Positions 8,044 to 15,912 of a stretch of DNA of 64,000 nucleotides are shown here, piece by piece. Below the pieces are notes generated by a model, which did no database searches, was not told the origin of the DNA, and saw only the letters and a program-made list of their open reading frames with translations. Source of the stretch: Actinomadura chibensis NBRC 106107 (GTDB lineage Bacteria > Actinomycetota > Actinomycetes > Streptosporangiales > Streptosporangiaceae); the NCBI RefSeq assembly GCF_001552135.1, contig NZ_BCQP01000047.1:23672-87671 (forward strand), in the 5' to 3' direction. Within the stretch, counting starts at the first letter, position 1. The number at the start of each line of letters is the position of its first letter. The position numbers and the translations under genes are program-made.

Positions 8044-8579
8044 CGTCGCTCCTCCAACCTGCCGGCGAGCGCGGCCAGCGCCCGCGCCGACGTCGACTTC
8101 ACGGTGCCGCGGGAGATCCCGGCGGCCTCGGCGATCTGCGCCTCGTCCAGGCCGAGGTAGAACCGCAGGACCAGGACCTCGCGCTGGCGGTCCGGCAGCG
8201 TCCGCAGGGCGGCCAGCACCTCCCGGTGCTCCTCGCCGAGCAGCGCGGCGGACTCGGCCGACCAGACGGGCGGCTCGTAGTGGCGGTGCAGGCGCCCCGC
8301 GAGCTTCCGCCGCCGCAGGACGGTGCGGCACCTGTTGACCACGGCGCGGCGCGCGTAGGGCAGCATCCGGTCGTGGTCGCGCAGCCGGTCCAGCCTGGCG
8401 TGCATGGCGGCGAACACGTCCTGGACGACGTCCTCGGCCGTAGGCCGGTCGCCGACGACGAGCAGTGCCAGCCGCACGAGGGACACGTGATGGTCGGCGA
8501 ACAGCGCGGTGAGCATGGCCGCCGGACCGTCCTCGCCCCCGGGGCCCGACCCGCGGGCTACCGCTTCTTCTGTTTCCAC
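8040..8579 (-). CDS. ECF-type RNA polymerase sigma factor (SigE-like family)
   Basis: Group IV sigma-70 factor of 179 residues with region 2 (LVRLALLVVGDRPTAEDVVQ, residues about 33-53, including the AEDVVQDVF core-binding helix) and region 4 (LRTLPDRQREVLVLRFYLGL and the helix-turn-helix IAEAAGISRGTVKSTSARAL). It directs RNA polymerase to an unknown regulon. It is followed by a co-translated membrane beta-propeller protein, probably its regulator or output. The promoter it recognises cannot be deduced; no obvious autoregulatory motif was noted in the 272-bp upstream gap. Confidence 0.9.
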   Translation of the reverse strand: METEEAVARGSGPGGEDGPAAMLTALFADHHVSLVRLALLVVGDRPTAEDVVQDVFAAMHARLDRLRDHDRMLPYARRAVVNRCRTVLRRRKLAGRLHRHYEPPVWSAESAALLGEEHREVLAALRTLPDRQREVLVLRFYLGLDEAQIAEAAGISRGTVKSTSARALAALAGRLEERR

Positions 8580-8830
8580 ACCTATGACACCCGCGAGGCC
8601 GCGCCGGGGTTGCTCGCCGTGGCCGATTCGTCGGCGTCCCCGCTCCCGGCCGCGCCGCGGCGGCGGACGCGCGGTGGGGAACCGGCCTGTTCACAGGGCT
8701 CCGGCCGCCTCGCACGGCGTTCGCGGCGGGTGCTCACACCGGGTGAATTTTCGGTTCGGGGTTTCCGCTTGCGCGCGGACTCCCGGGCTTGCCAGACTCG
8801 TGACCCCGAAGGAACAACGGTTACGGTTTT

Positions 8831-8843
8831 CATTTCCGAAATG
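8831..8843. promoter_or_regulatory. 13-bp palindrome just upstream of the CooC-like gene
   Basis: CATTTCCGAAATG reads the same on both strands and ends 8 bp before the GTG start at 8852, in the most AT-rich part of the 272-bp divergent gap (8580-8851). It could be an operator or a translation-control hairpin. The rest of that gap shows nothing I can name. Confidence 0.35.
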
Positions 8844-8851
8844 GGGTTTTC

Positions 8852-9799
8852 GTGAAGGTTGCGTTCGTGGGAAAGGGCGGCAGCGGCAAGACCACCCTGT
8901 CGTCGCTGTTCGTCCGGCACCTCGCCGGGCGCGGGCTTCCCGTGGTGGCCGTCGACGCCGACATCAACCAGCACCTCGGCGTCGCGCTCGGCCTCGACGA
9001 GGACCGCGCCGCCAAGGTCCCCGCCCTGGGCGACCGGCTCACCGAGATCAAGGAGCACCTGCGCGGCGACAACCCGCGCATCTCCTCGGCGTCCGCCATG
9101 GTCAAGACGACCCCGCCGGGCGAGGGCTCGCGGCTGCTCCGCTTCCGCGGGGACGACCCGGTCCACGCGGCGGGCCAGGAGGTCGGCGGCATCACGCTGC
9201 TCGCCACCGGGCCGTTCAACGACGACGACCTCGGCGTCGCCTGCTACCACTCCAAGACGGGCGCGGTCGAGCTGTACCTCAACCACCTCGTCGACGGTCC
9301 CGGCGAGTACGTCGTCGTCGACATGACCGCGGGCGCCGACACGTTCGCGTCCGGGCTGTTCACGCGGTTCGACCTGATGTTCCTGGTCGCCGAGCCCACC
9401 CGCAAGGGCGTCGGCGTCTACCGGCAGTACACCGAGTACGCCCGCGACTACGACGTCGCCATCCGCGTCGTCGGCAACAAGGTCCAGTCCGAGGACGACG
9501 TCGCCTACCTCCGCGAGCACGTCGGGGACGACCTGCTGACGTGGGTCGGGCAGTCCGCCGCCGTCCGCGCCGTGGAGCAGGGCCGCGCGGGCGTCCCGCT
9601 GGAGGACGCCAACGCCGCCGCCCTCGACCGCATGCGCGCCGAGGTCGACTCCCGCGCCAAGGACTGGGACAAGTTCCAGCGCCAGGCCGTCGAGTTCCAC
9701 GTCAAGAACGCGCGGAGCTGGGCGAACCGGGCGACGGGCGAGAACCTCGAAGCGCAGGTCGATCCGGGGTTCCGGTTCCCGGTCGCCTACGCGGGGTGA
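8852..9799 (+). CDS. CooC/MinD-like SIMIBI-class ATPase
   Basis: ATP-binding protein of 315 residues with a deviant Walker A KGGSGKTT (residues 6-13), DADINQHLG as the switch region and VVVDMTAGAD as Walker B. It resembles CooC-type ATPases, which help insert nickel into enzymes, and related actinobacterial proteins of unknown role. It lacks membrane segments. It stands alone, divergent from the ECF sigma gene; a predicted nickel transporter lies about 2 kb away but on a separate transcription unit, so a link to nickel is only suggestive. Start GTG at 8852; ribosome site weak. Confidence 0.8.
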   Translation: MKVAFVGKGGSGKTTLSSLFVRHLAGRGLPVVAVDADINQHLGVALGLDEDRAAKVPALGDRLTEIKEHLRGDNPRISSASAMVKTTPPGEGSRLLRFRGDDPVHAAGQEVGGITLLATGPFNDDDLGVACYHSKTGAVELYLNHLVDGPGEYVVVDMTAGADTFASGLFTRFDLMFLVAEPTRKGVGVYRQYTEYARDYDVAIRVVGNKVQSEDDVAYLREHVGDDLLTWVGQSAAVRAVEQGRAGVPLEDANAAALDRMRAEVDSRAKDWDKFQRQAVEFHVKNARSWANRATGENLEAQVDPGFRFPVAYAG

Positions 9800-9842
9800 C
9801 GAACGCCTACCGGCGGCGGGTGATCGGCACTACCCTTCGACC

Positions 9843-10922
9843 ATGACGATGCGCCGGATCCTCATGATGGCGGGCGGCGCCGTGCTCCCCGTCGCCGTAT
9901 TCGCTCTCCTCTTCGACAACCAGTGGGTCGTCGACGCCATCAGGGACAGCGACTTCAGGTACAACGAGGGCATCGGCCCGCTCGTCTCGTGGTCGCACGC
10001 GCTGGCCTGGCGGTTCACCCCGGCCGACGGGTCGAAGTGGACGTTCGTCCTCGCCGTGGACTTCACCACCCTGCTGTTCTTCGTCCTGCTGGCGGCGCTC
10101 GTCGCGGCGGCCGGGCGGATCCTCGACCCGAACCGCGGCCCGCTCGGCGCGCTGATCGTCGGCTGGTGGGCCGCGATCGTCGCGGCCGGGATCGGCGGGC
10201 TCGTCTTCGGCCCCCTGCTGTACTGGACGCTCGACCTCAGGTCCGCGTCGGAGGCGATCTTCTCGTCCATCAGCCAGGGCGTCTCGTCCGGCTTCGCGTT
10301 CGGCTGGATCGCCGGGCTCGGCGCGGTGGGCGGCTTCCTCATGTCCCGGCCGCGGACGCCGGGCGTCCAGCAGCCGTACGGGGGCGGCGGGCAGCCCTAC
10401 GGCGCCCAGCAGGGAATGCAGCAGGGGATGCAGCCTCCGCAGCACCCGCAGCAGCCGTACGGCGGGCAGCAGCAGCCGTACGTCCCGCAGCAGCCCGGCC
10501 CGCAGATGCCGCAGCAGCAGATGCACCAGCAGCCCATGCCCCAGCAGATGCCGCCGCAGCAGCAGATGCCGCCGCATCCGTCGGCGGTGCCGTACGTCCC
10601 GCCGCAGGGCCAGCCGCAGGGGCAGCAGCCGCCGTGGGGCGTCGCGGCCGCGCCGCCGCAGCAGCAGCCGGGAGCGCCCGCGCCGCAGCAGTTCGGCGCG
10701 CCGCCCGTCCCGCCGCAGCAGCCCGCCCAGCCCGCCGCTCAGCCCGCCCCGCAGGCGCCCGCGCCGGAGCCCGCGGCGGACGAGGAGGAGCCGGCCGAGC
10801 CCGAGACCGCGGCCGAGCGGTCCGACGCGCCCGCCGACCCGCCCGAGGACACCCCGGAGCGGGACGACGACGACCTCGACCTCGCCGACCGCACCCGGAT
10901 CGACCGCCAGCGCGACGAGTAG
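9843..10922 (+). CDS. Membrane protein with Pro/Gln-rich and acidic tail, function unknown
   Basis: Protein of 359 residues. The first ~175 residues form about four hydrophobic helices (residues 5-22, 75-95, 103-128 and 142-165). The remaining half is low-complexity, rich in Gln, Pro and Met with repeated QQPYG and PQQQM elements, and ends in an acidic stretch (ERDDDDLDLADRTRIDRQRDE-like). Such tails occur in actinobacterial cell-envelope or signalling proteins. The gene has TACCCT followed by six bases and the ATG, the pattern of a leaderless transcript. No family recognised. Confidence 0.75.
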   Translation: MTMRRILMMAGGAVLPVAVFALLFDNQWVVDAIRDSDFRYNEGIGPLVSWSHALAWRFTPADGSKWTFVLAVDFTTLLFFVLLAALVAAAGRILDPNRGPLGALIVGWWAAIVAAGIGGLVFGPLLYWTLDLRSASEAIFSSISQGVSSGFAFGWIAGLGAVGGFLMSRPRTPGVQQPYGGGGQPYGAQQGMQQGMQPPQHPQQPYGGQQQPYVPQQPGPQMPQQQMHQQPMPQQMPPQQQMPPHPSAVPYVPPQGQPQGQQPPWGVAAAPPQQQPGAPAPQQFGAPPVPPQQPAQPAAQPAPQAPAPEPAADEEEPAEPETAAERSDAPADPPEDTPERDDDDLDLADRTRIDRQRDE

Positions 10923-10947
10923 ACCCGGGGAGGGCGGTCGGCGCCGG

Positions 10948-11424
10948 TCAGGCCTCGTCGGGCAGCGGCGGTAGCTCGCCGGTGCGCTCGTACTCGGAGA
11001 GCATCTCGATCCGGCGGGTGTGCCGCGGCTCGCCGGAGTAGGCGGTGCCGACGAACAGCTCCAGGAACCGGGTCGCGGTCGCGAGGTCGTGCTGCCGGGC
11101 GCCGATGCTGATGACGTTCGCGTCGTTGTGCTCGCGGGCGAGGCGCGCGGTGTCCTCGTTCCAGACCAGCGCGGCGCGGACGCCCTTCACCTTGTTGGCC
11201 GCGATCGCCTCGCCGTTCCCGGAACCGCCGATCACGACGCCGAGCGTGCCGGGCTCCGCGGCCGTCCGCGCGGCGGCGCGCAGGACGAACGGCGGGTAGT
11301 CGTCCGCGGCGTCGTACCCGAACGCGCCGCAGTCGACGGCCTCGTGCCCGTTCTCCTTCAGCCAGGAGACCAGGTGCTCCTTCAGCTCGAAGCCTGCATG
11401 GTCGGTTCCAAGAAACACGCGCAT
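10948..11424 (-). CDS. rpiB: Ribose-5-phosphate isomerase B
   Basis: Interconverts ribose 5-phosphate and ribulose 5-phosphate in the pentose phosphate pathway. The 158 residues contain the family's start MRVFLGTDHAGFELKEHL, the CGAFGYD segment, the phosphate-binding loop GSGNGEAIAANKVKGVRAAL-type stretch near residues 67-86, and HNDANVISIGAR near 102. The residue usually acting as base in mycobacterial-type RpiB is Glu in this loop, and GSGNGE fits that group. It sits downstream of a small basic protein gene in the same orientation. Confidence 0.93.
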   Translation of the reverse strand: MRVFLGTDHAGFELKEHLVSWLKENGHEAVDCGAFGYDAADDYPPFVLRAAARTAAEPGTLGVVIGGSGNGEAIAANKVKGVRAALVWNEDTARLAREHNDANVISIGARQHDLATATRFLELFVGTAYSGEPRHTRRIEMLSEYERTGELPPLPDEA

Positions 11425-11468
11425 GGGCCCGATTGTGGCAGGCTCCGGGACCCGGCGGCGCGCCGGGG

Positions 11469-11696
11469 CTAGCCGCCGTCCGCGGACGGCCTGCGGGGCG
11501 CGCCGCCGCGTTTGCCGAGGCGGCGCCGCTCGTTCTTGGCCGCCTTCGTCCGCCGTCCGGCCCCCGGCGCCGGGTCACCGGCTCCGGGCGGCTGCGCGGC
11601 GGGGGGTGGCTGCTCACCGCCCTCGGGCCTCGGCCGGGACACGTCCCGCGCCCGCATCGCCGCGTCCACCGTGATCCGCATGCCGGGCTGCCCCAT
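11469..11696 (-). CDS. Small basic protein of unknown function (75 aa)
   Basis: Short reading frame starting at ATG 11696 with GGGAG 8 nt upstream. It begins MGQPGMRITVDAAMRARDV, then has a Pro/Gly-rich middle, and ends in a very basic segment (RRTKAAKNERRRLGKRGG). It may bind nucleic acid, but no family is recognised. It lies just upstream of rpiB with a GC hairpin (CCCGGCG/CGCCGGG, 11452-11468) between them. Coding is supported by codon bias and the ribosome site only. Confidence 0.6.
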   Translation of the reverse strand: MGQPGMRITVDAAMRARDVSRPRPEGGEQPPPAAQPPGAGDPAPGAGRRTKAAKNERRRLGKRGGAPRRPSADGG

Positions 11697-11816
11697 GTGC
11701 CGCTCCCTCGAAGAACGCAGGTAACCAGGATCATAGGAGGCTGGACCGTTGCAAGGCCCCGCCGGTGCCCCGGATGCGGGCCCCCGGACGTGTTTGGTCG
11801 GTACAGTGCCGGAGTA

Positions 11817-12935
11817 ATGCTTCAACGACTGGTGCACGTCCTTCCGCCGAGGCTGCGAGCCGTGCTGCGCAGGATCCCGATCCTGGTGCTGCTGTATCGC
11901 TGGCTCCGGAGGGGCAAGCTCACCAGGGAGCGGTACATGTTCGCCGGGCTGGCGGCCGCCGCGATCGCGATCGGGCTCGCCACCTCCAGCGACTCGCGCG
12001 GTCTCGCCCCGTCCGGCGCGCTGGTCCTGATCGTGCTCGGCGGCGGGCTGCTGCTGAAGGTCCGCGCCCTGCTCGCGCTGCTCGGCGTCGTCGTGGCGAT
12101 GGCGGCCTACAACGCCTCGCAGGACGTCGCCGCGATCGGCCCCGGCATGATCGCCACGCTGACGATCACCGCGGTGCTCGCGCTCAGCCTCGCCCGCACC
12201 CGGCAGAAGCTCGGCGTCCAGGGGCTGCGCGGCGACTCGATGCTGCTGGAGCTGCGCGACCGGCTGAAGCGGCAGGGCGAGCTGCCCGAGCTGCCGGACG
12301 GCTGGGGCTCGCAGGTCGTCCTGCTGCAGGCGGGCGGGTCGTCGTTCGGCGGCGACTTCGTCGTGTCGACCTGCGACGGCGGGACGCTTGAAGTGGCGCT
12401 CGTCGACGTGTCCGGGAAGGGCACCGACGCGGGGACGAGAGCGCTCATGCTGTCCGGTGCGTTCGGAGGGCTGCTTGGATCGGTCCAGCCTGATCGCTTC
12501 CTGCCCGCGTGCAACGTCTACCTCCAGCGCCAGCGGTGGGACGAGGGCTTCGTCACCGCCGTCCACGTCGTCGTCGACCTGAAGACCGGCGAGTACACGG
12601 TGGAGTCGGCGGGCCATCCGCCCGCCGTGCAGTTCGACGCGGGCAGCGGCGTCTGGCAGGTCAGCTCGGCGAAGGGCGTGGTGCTCGGCGTCGTCCCCGA
12701 CCTGCGGTGCGTGCCCGAGCACGGGACGCTCCGCCCCGGCGACGCGCTCCTGCTCTACACCGACGGGCTGGTCGAGTCGCCGGGCAGCGACCTCGACGCG
12801 GGCATCGACCGGCTGCTCGGCGAGGCGGAGCGGCTCGTCCCGCAGGGCTTCGGCAGCGGCGCGCGGGAGCTGGTCGAGACGATGGCGGCGGCCCGCGACG
12901 ACGACTGCGCCCTCGTCGTGATCTGGCGCACCTGA
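11817..12935 (+). CDS. Membrane PP2C/SpoIIE-type serine phosphatase
   Basis: Protein phosphatase of 372 residues. The N-terminal ~140 residues hold a basic segment and four to five membrane helices; the C-terminal half is a SpoIIE/RsbU-type PP2C domain. Metal-binding motifs are visible: GGDFV near residue 180, VDVSGKGTDAG near 196, AGHPPAVQ near 265, LYTDGLVE near 315, and the terminal DDDCALVVIW. Such phosphatases act on anti-anti-sigma factors or Ser/Thr kinase targets. It is convergent with a Ser/Thr kinase gene (14-bp gap). ATG 11817 has GGAG only 3 nt upstream; a TACAGT -10-like box ends 9 nt before it. Confidence 0.88.
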   Translation: MLQRLVHVLPPRLRAVLRRIPILVLLYRWLRRGKLTRERYMFAGLAAAAIAIGLATSSDSRGLAPSGALVLIVLGGGLLLKVRALLALLGVVVAMAAYNASQDVAAIGPGMIATLTITAVLALSLARTRQKLGVQGLRGDSMLLELRDRLKRQGELPELPDGWGSQVVLLQAGGSSFGGDFVVSTCDGGTLEVALVDVSGKGTDAGTRALMLSGAFGGLLGSVQPDRFLPACNVYLQRQRWDEGFVTAVHVVVDLKTGEYTVESAGHPPAVQFDAGSGVWQVSSAKGVVLGVVPDLRCVPEHGTLRPGDALLLYTDGLVESPGSDLDAGIDRLLGEAERLVPQGFGSGARELVETMAAARDDDCALVVIWRT

Positions 12936-12948
12936 CCGACCGGCGGCG

Positions 12949-14058
12949 CTAGCGGCGCGAGCGCTGGTCGGTCCGGCCTTGGGCGCGGCCGACGAGGATG
13001 GCGCCGATCAGTACGCTCCCGGCGGCGGCGCCGAGGCCCGCGAGCAGCCGCGTCCGCGACGACGGCCCGGTCACCGCCCACCCGAGCGGCGTGAACGCCT
13101 TGGTCGGCGTCTCCACCGGATCGGCGGGCGGGCGCGGGAACGCGGGCGAGGGCGCCGGGCGCGGCCGCCGCGGCACGGCGATCTCCACCCCGCCCGCCGC
13201 CACGGCCGCCGCGGGCGCCGGACGCGCCGCCGCCCCGACGCCGACCGGCGGCTGCGCGACGAGCGCGAGCAGCAGGTCCGACGCGGGCGGACGGTCCGCG
13301 GGATCGCGCGCCAGCGCCCACCGCACCGCCGGGACGAGCGGCTCCGGTAGCCCGGACAGGTCCGGCTCGTCGGCCCCGGTGCGCAGCGTGGCCGGGTCGC
13401 CGCCGATGGGCATGCGCCCCGTCCCGGCGTGCGCGACGAGGCAGCCCCACGCGAACACGTCGGCGGCCGGGGTCGCGGGCCCGCCGATGAGCACCTCGGG
13501 CGCCATCCAGCCGGGCGTGCCGAGGACCTTGCCGGTCGCCGCGGTCGCGCCGGGCATGTCCTGGCTCCGCGCGATCCCGAAGTCGATGACCCGGCAGCCG
13601 GACAGCGTGAGCATCACGTTGGCGGGCTTCAGGTCGCGGTGCACGAGTCCGGCCGCGTGGATCGCGGCGAGCGCGGACGCGACGCCGACGGCCACGCCGT
13701 GCAGGTCGGCGGCGGGCAGCGGGCCGTCGTCGACGAGCCGGTCGTGCAGCGAGATGCCGCCCACGTACTCGGTGACGAGGTAGGGGCGGCCGTCCTCCTC
13801 GCCGTGCGCGAGGACCCGCGCCGTGCAGAACGAGGCGACGCGCCCGGCGAGGTACGCCTCGTCCTTGAAGCGGCGGCGGTAGGACGGGTCGCCCGCGAGG
13901 TGCGGATGGATGGTCTTCACGGCGACGCGCCCGCCGGACACCGGGTCGGCGCCGAGGTAGACCGTCCCCATGCCGCCGGTGCCGAGGCGGCCGAGCAGCG
14001 TGTGGCCGCCGACCTCGCGCGGGTCGGCGGGTTCGAGCGGCCTGATGTCTCCGTCCAT
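12949..14058 (-). CDS. Ser/Thr protein kinase (PknB-like, membrane-anchored)
   Basis: Eukaryotic-type kinase of 369 residues. Seen: Gly-rich loop GRLGTGGMG near residue 24, VAVKTIHP with catalytic Lys near 47, VHRDLKPANV near 148, DFGIA near 168, and MAPEVL near 192. After a Pro/Ala-rich linker there is a single helix near the C-terminus (LLAGLGAAAGSVLIGAILVG) with a very short extracellular tail, so there is no PASTA or other sensor domain. ATG 14058 has GGGAG 6 nt upstream; the frame stays open further up, but that part is low-complexity and lacks kinase character. Confidence 0.93.
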   Translation of the reverse strand: MDGDIRPLEPADPREVGGHTLLGRLGTGGMGTVYLGADPVSGGRVAVKTIHPHLAGDPSYRRRFKDEAYLAGRVASFCTARVLAHGEEDGRPYLVTEYVGGISLHDRLVDDGPLPAADLHGVAVGVASALAAIHAAGLVHRDLKPANVMLTLSGCRVIDFGIARSQDMPGATAATGKVLGTPGWMAPEVLIGGPATPAADVFAWGCLVAHAGTGRMPIGGDPATLRTGADEPDLSGLPEPLVPAVRWALARDPADRPPASDLLLALVAQPPVGVGAAARPAPAAAVAAGGVEIAVPRRPRPAPSPAFPRPPADPVETPTKAFTPLGWAVTGPSSRTRLLAGLGAAAGSVLIGAILVGRAQGRTDQRSRR

Positions 14059-14518
14059 GCCCGCTCCCGTGGCTCCGTTCCCGACGTTTCGTCTCCGACG
14101 TTCCGTTCCCGGGGCTCCCGGCGTCCTCCGGGGCCTCCGGCTCCGGTGTTCCCGCGGTCTCTGACGTCTCCGCGGGCACCCGGTGTCTCTCCCGCAGTCC
14201 CGTCCATCCCCGTTCGGCGGCGGATTATGGCGTGATCTTCCAGGAAGTGCGCGGACCGTCCGCTGGAACGCGCCATTCGCAGGGGCGGCGGATCGTCCGG
14301 AAATGTGGCGGCCATGCCCGCGCAACGCCGTGTGCACCGGGGCGCCACACCGGGCGGGCCGGGACGTCCGCCCAGCGTGCGGCCATGTTTCGGCGGGCAA
14401 TGACCAGGTAACAACCAGTTCTGCGTTCAACCCCCCGGGCGCTGGACGCGCGCTGGACGGGCGCGGCGCCCGGCGCCGCGCGCGGACCGCGCGTGCCGGA
14501 AGGGGGAGGGACGCCGGG
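14059..14518. other. 460-bp intergenic region between divergent kinase genes
   Basis: No gene is supported here; open frames are low-complexity read-through. It must hold the promoters of the Ser/Thr kinase (leftward) and the histidine kinase (rightward). Near 14075-14110 there are imperfect short repeats of CCGACGTT/CGTTCC. Near 14400-14430 a relatively AT-rich stretch with repeated ACCAG (ACCAGGTAACAACCAG) may be promoter or operator sequence. Nothing else could be named. Confidence 0.5.
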
Positions 14519-15883
14519 GTGCGGAGATTCCGGGGCGTGCTGTCGCCGTCGCGCTGGTCGCTGCGGACCCGCGTGACCGCGGCCGCGACCCTCGTCGTGG
14601 CGCTCCTGCTCACGGTCGGCGCCGTCATCTTCTACGAGGCCGTCCGCGGCGTCGTGTACGGCGGGCTGCACGAGCGGGGCGACTTCGTCGTCACGGACCT
14701 CAGCACGCTCGTGCACAGCACCGACCCGCACGGGACGCTGCCTGTCCAGGACACCGAGTTCACCCTCCTCCAGGTGGTGAGCGAGGAGGGCGCGCTCGTC
14801 GCGTCGAGCGACTCGCTGAGCGGGCACGGGCCGCTGGACGTCCCGCCGCCGCGCAGGCCGGGGCATCCCGAGGCCCGCACGATCGAGATCCCGGGGAAGG
14901 GCGTCGTGTACGTCGTCTCCGAGAAGGTGCGCTCGCCCGGCGGCTGGCGGATCGTGCACGTGGGCGCGCCCAGCACGCTGTTCGTCCGGTACCGGGGCCT
15001 GCTCGTCGGGCTGCTCACCGGACTGGTGGTGATCGCGACGGTGGCGCTCGCCTGGATCGTGTCGCTGTCGGTGCGGCGGGCGCTGCGCCCGGTGCGGGTG
15101 ATGAGCGGCGAACTGGCCGAGATCACCGGACGCGGCGCGGGCCGCCGGGTCACCGTGCCGGGCCCGAAGGACGAGGTGTCCGAGCTGGCGGAGTCGGTGA
15201 ACGTGACGCTGGGCAGGCTGGAGGCCGTCCTCACCCGGCAGCGCGGCTTCGTCGCGGACGTCTCGCACGAACTGCGCAGCCCGCTCACCGGCCTCCGCGC
15301 CCAGCTCGAGGTCGCGCTCGAACACCCCGAGGACGAGGACTGGCCCGCCGTCGCCCGCGCGGCGCTCGCCGACGCCGACCGGCTCCAGGGGATCGTCAGC
15401 GACCTGCTGATCCTCGCCAAGCTCGGCGCGGGCGTGCACGTCGCGCGGGAGCGGGTGGACCTCGGCGAGCTGGTCCGGGCGGAGACGGGGCGGCGGGCCC
15501 GGCGCGTCCCGATCGAGGTGCGCGCGCCCGACGGGGTCATGGTGAGCGCCACCCCGCACCATCTCGTCCGGCTGCTGACGAACCTGCTCGACAACGCCGA
15601 GCGGCACGCCGCGTCGCGGGTGTGGGTGACGGTCGCGGTGGACGGCGGCGACGCCGTCCTGGAGATCCTGGACGACGGCGTCGGCATCGCCCCCGAGGAC
15701 CGCGAGCGCGTCTTCTGGCGGTTCCAGCGGCTCGCCGAGGGCCGGGGCCGCGACCCGGGCGGCACCGGGCTCGGCCTGACGATCTCCCGCGACATCGCCC
15801 GCGCGCACGGCGGGACGCTCGTCGCCGCCGACAGCGACAAGGGGGCGCGGTTCGTCCTGCGCCTCCCGCTGGACGACGGCTGA
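14519..15883 (+). CDS. Sensor histidine kinase (orphan)
   Basis: Two-component sensor of 454 residues. TM1 near residues 16-40, an extracellular loop of ~125 residues, TM2 near 165-190, HAMP (SVRRALRPVRVM), HisKA with the phospho-acceptor in VSHELRSPL near 244, and an ATPase domain with NLLDNAERHA (N box), DDGVGI (G1) and GTGLGLTI (G2). GTG 14519 is chosen because AGGGGGAGGG lies 8 nt upstream and membrane topology begins properly. No response regulator gene is adjacent, so its partner must be elsewhere. It ends convergently with the amidase gene, the two stops being joined by a hairpin. Confidence 0.92.
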   Translation: MRRFRGVLSPSRWSLRTRVTAAATLVVALLLTVGAVIFYEAVRGVVYGGLHERGDFVVTDLSTLVHSTDPHGTLPVQDTEFTLLQVVSEEGALVASSDSLSGHGPLDVPPPRRPGHPEARTIEIPGKGVVYVVSEKVRSPGGWRIVHVGAPSTLFVRYRGLLVGLLTGLVVIATVALAWIVSLSVRRALRPVRVMSGELAEITGRGAGRRVTVPGPKDEVSELAESVNVTLGRLEAVLTRQRGFVADVSHELRSPLTGLRAQLEVALEHPEDEDWPAVARAALADADRLQGIVSDLLILAKLGAGVHVARERVDLGELVRAETGRRARRVPIEVRAPDGVMVSATPHHLVRLLTNLLDNAERHAASRVWVTVAVDGGDAVLEILDDGVGIAPEDRERVFWRFQRLAEGRGRDPGGTGLGLTISRDIARAHGGTLVAADSDKGARFVLRLPLDDG

Positions 15884-15912
15884 GCCCCGTCGCGAGGGCG
15901 GGCACGGGCTCA
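15881..15912. terminator. Bidirectional terminator-like hairpin covering both stop codons
   Basis: TGAGCCC (15881-15887) pairs with GGGCTCA (15906-15912). The stem contains the stop codon of the histidine kinase on one arm and that of the convergent amidase on the other. It lacks T-runs, as is common in actinomycetes. Confidence 0.45.

Noticed and set aside
8825..8851. Zur-like box before the CooC-like gene
   Set aside because: The TTTTCATTTCC sequence is only partly like a Zur site and the 13-bp dyad has a different centre; kept only as an unnamed palindrome.
11785..11805. Possible further copy of the cluster operator (GTGTTTGGTCGGTACAGT) before the SpoIIE-type phosphatase gene
   Set aside because: The two half-sites are at the wrong spacing and the GGGCCC core is missing; it is better read as ordinary promoter sequence.
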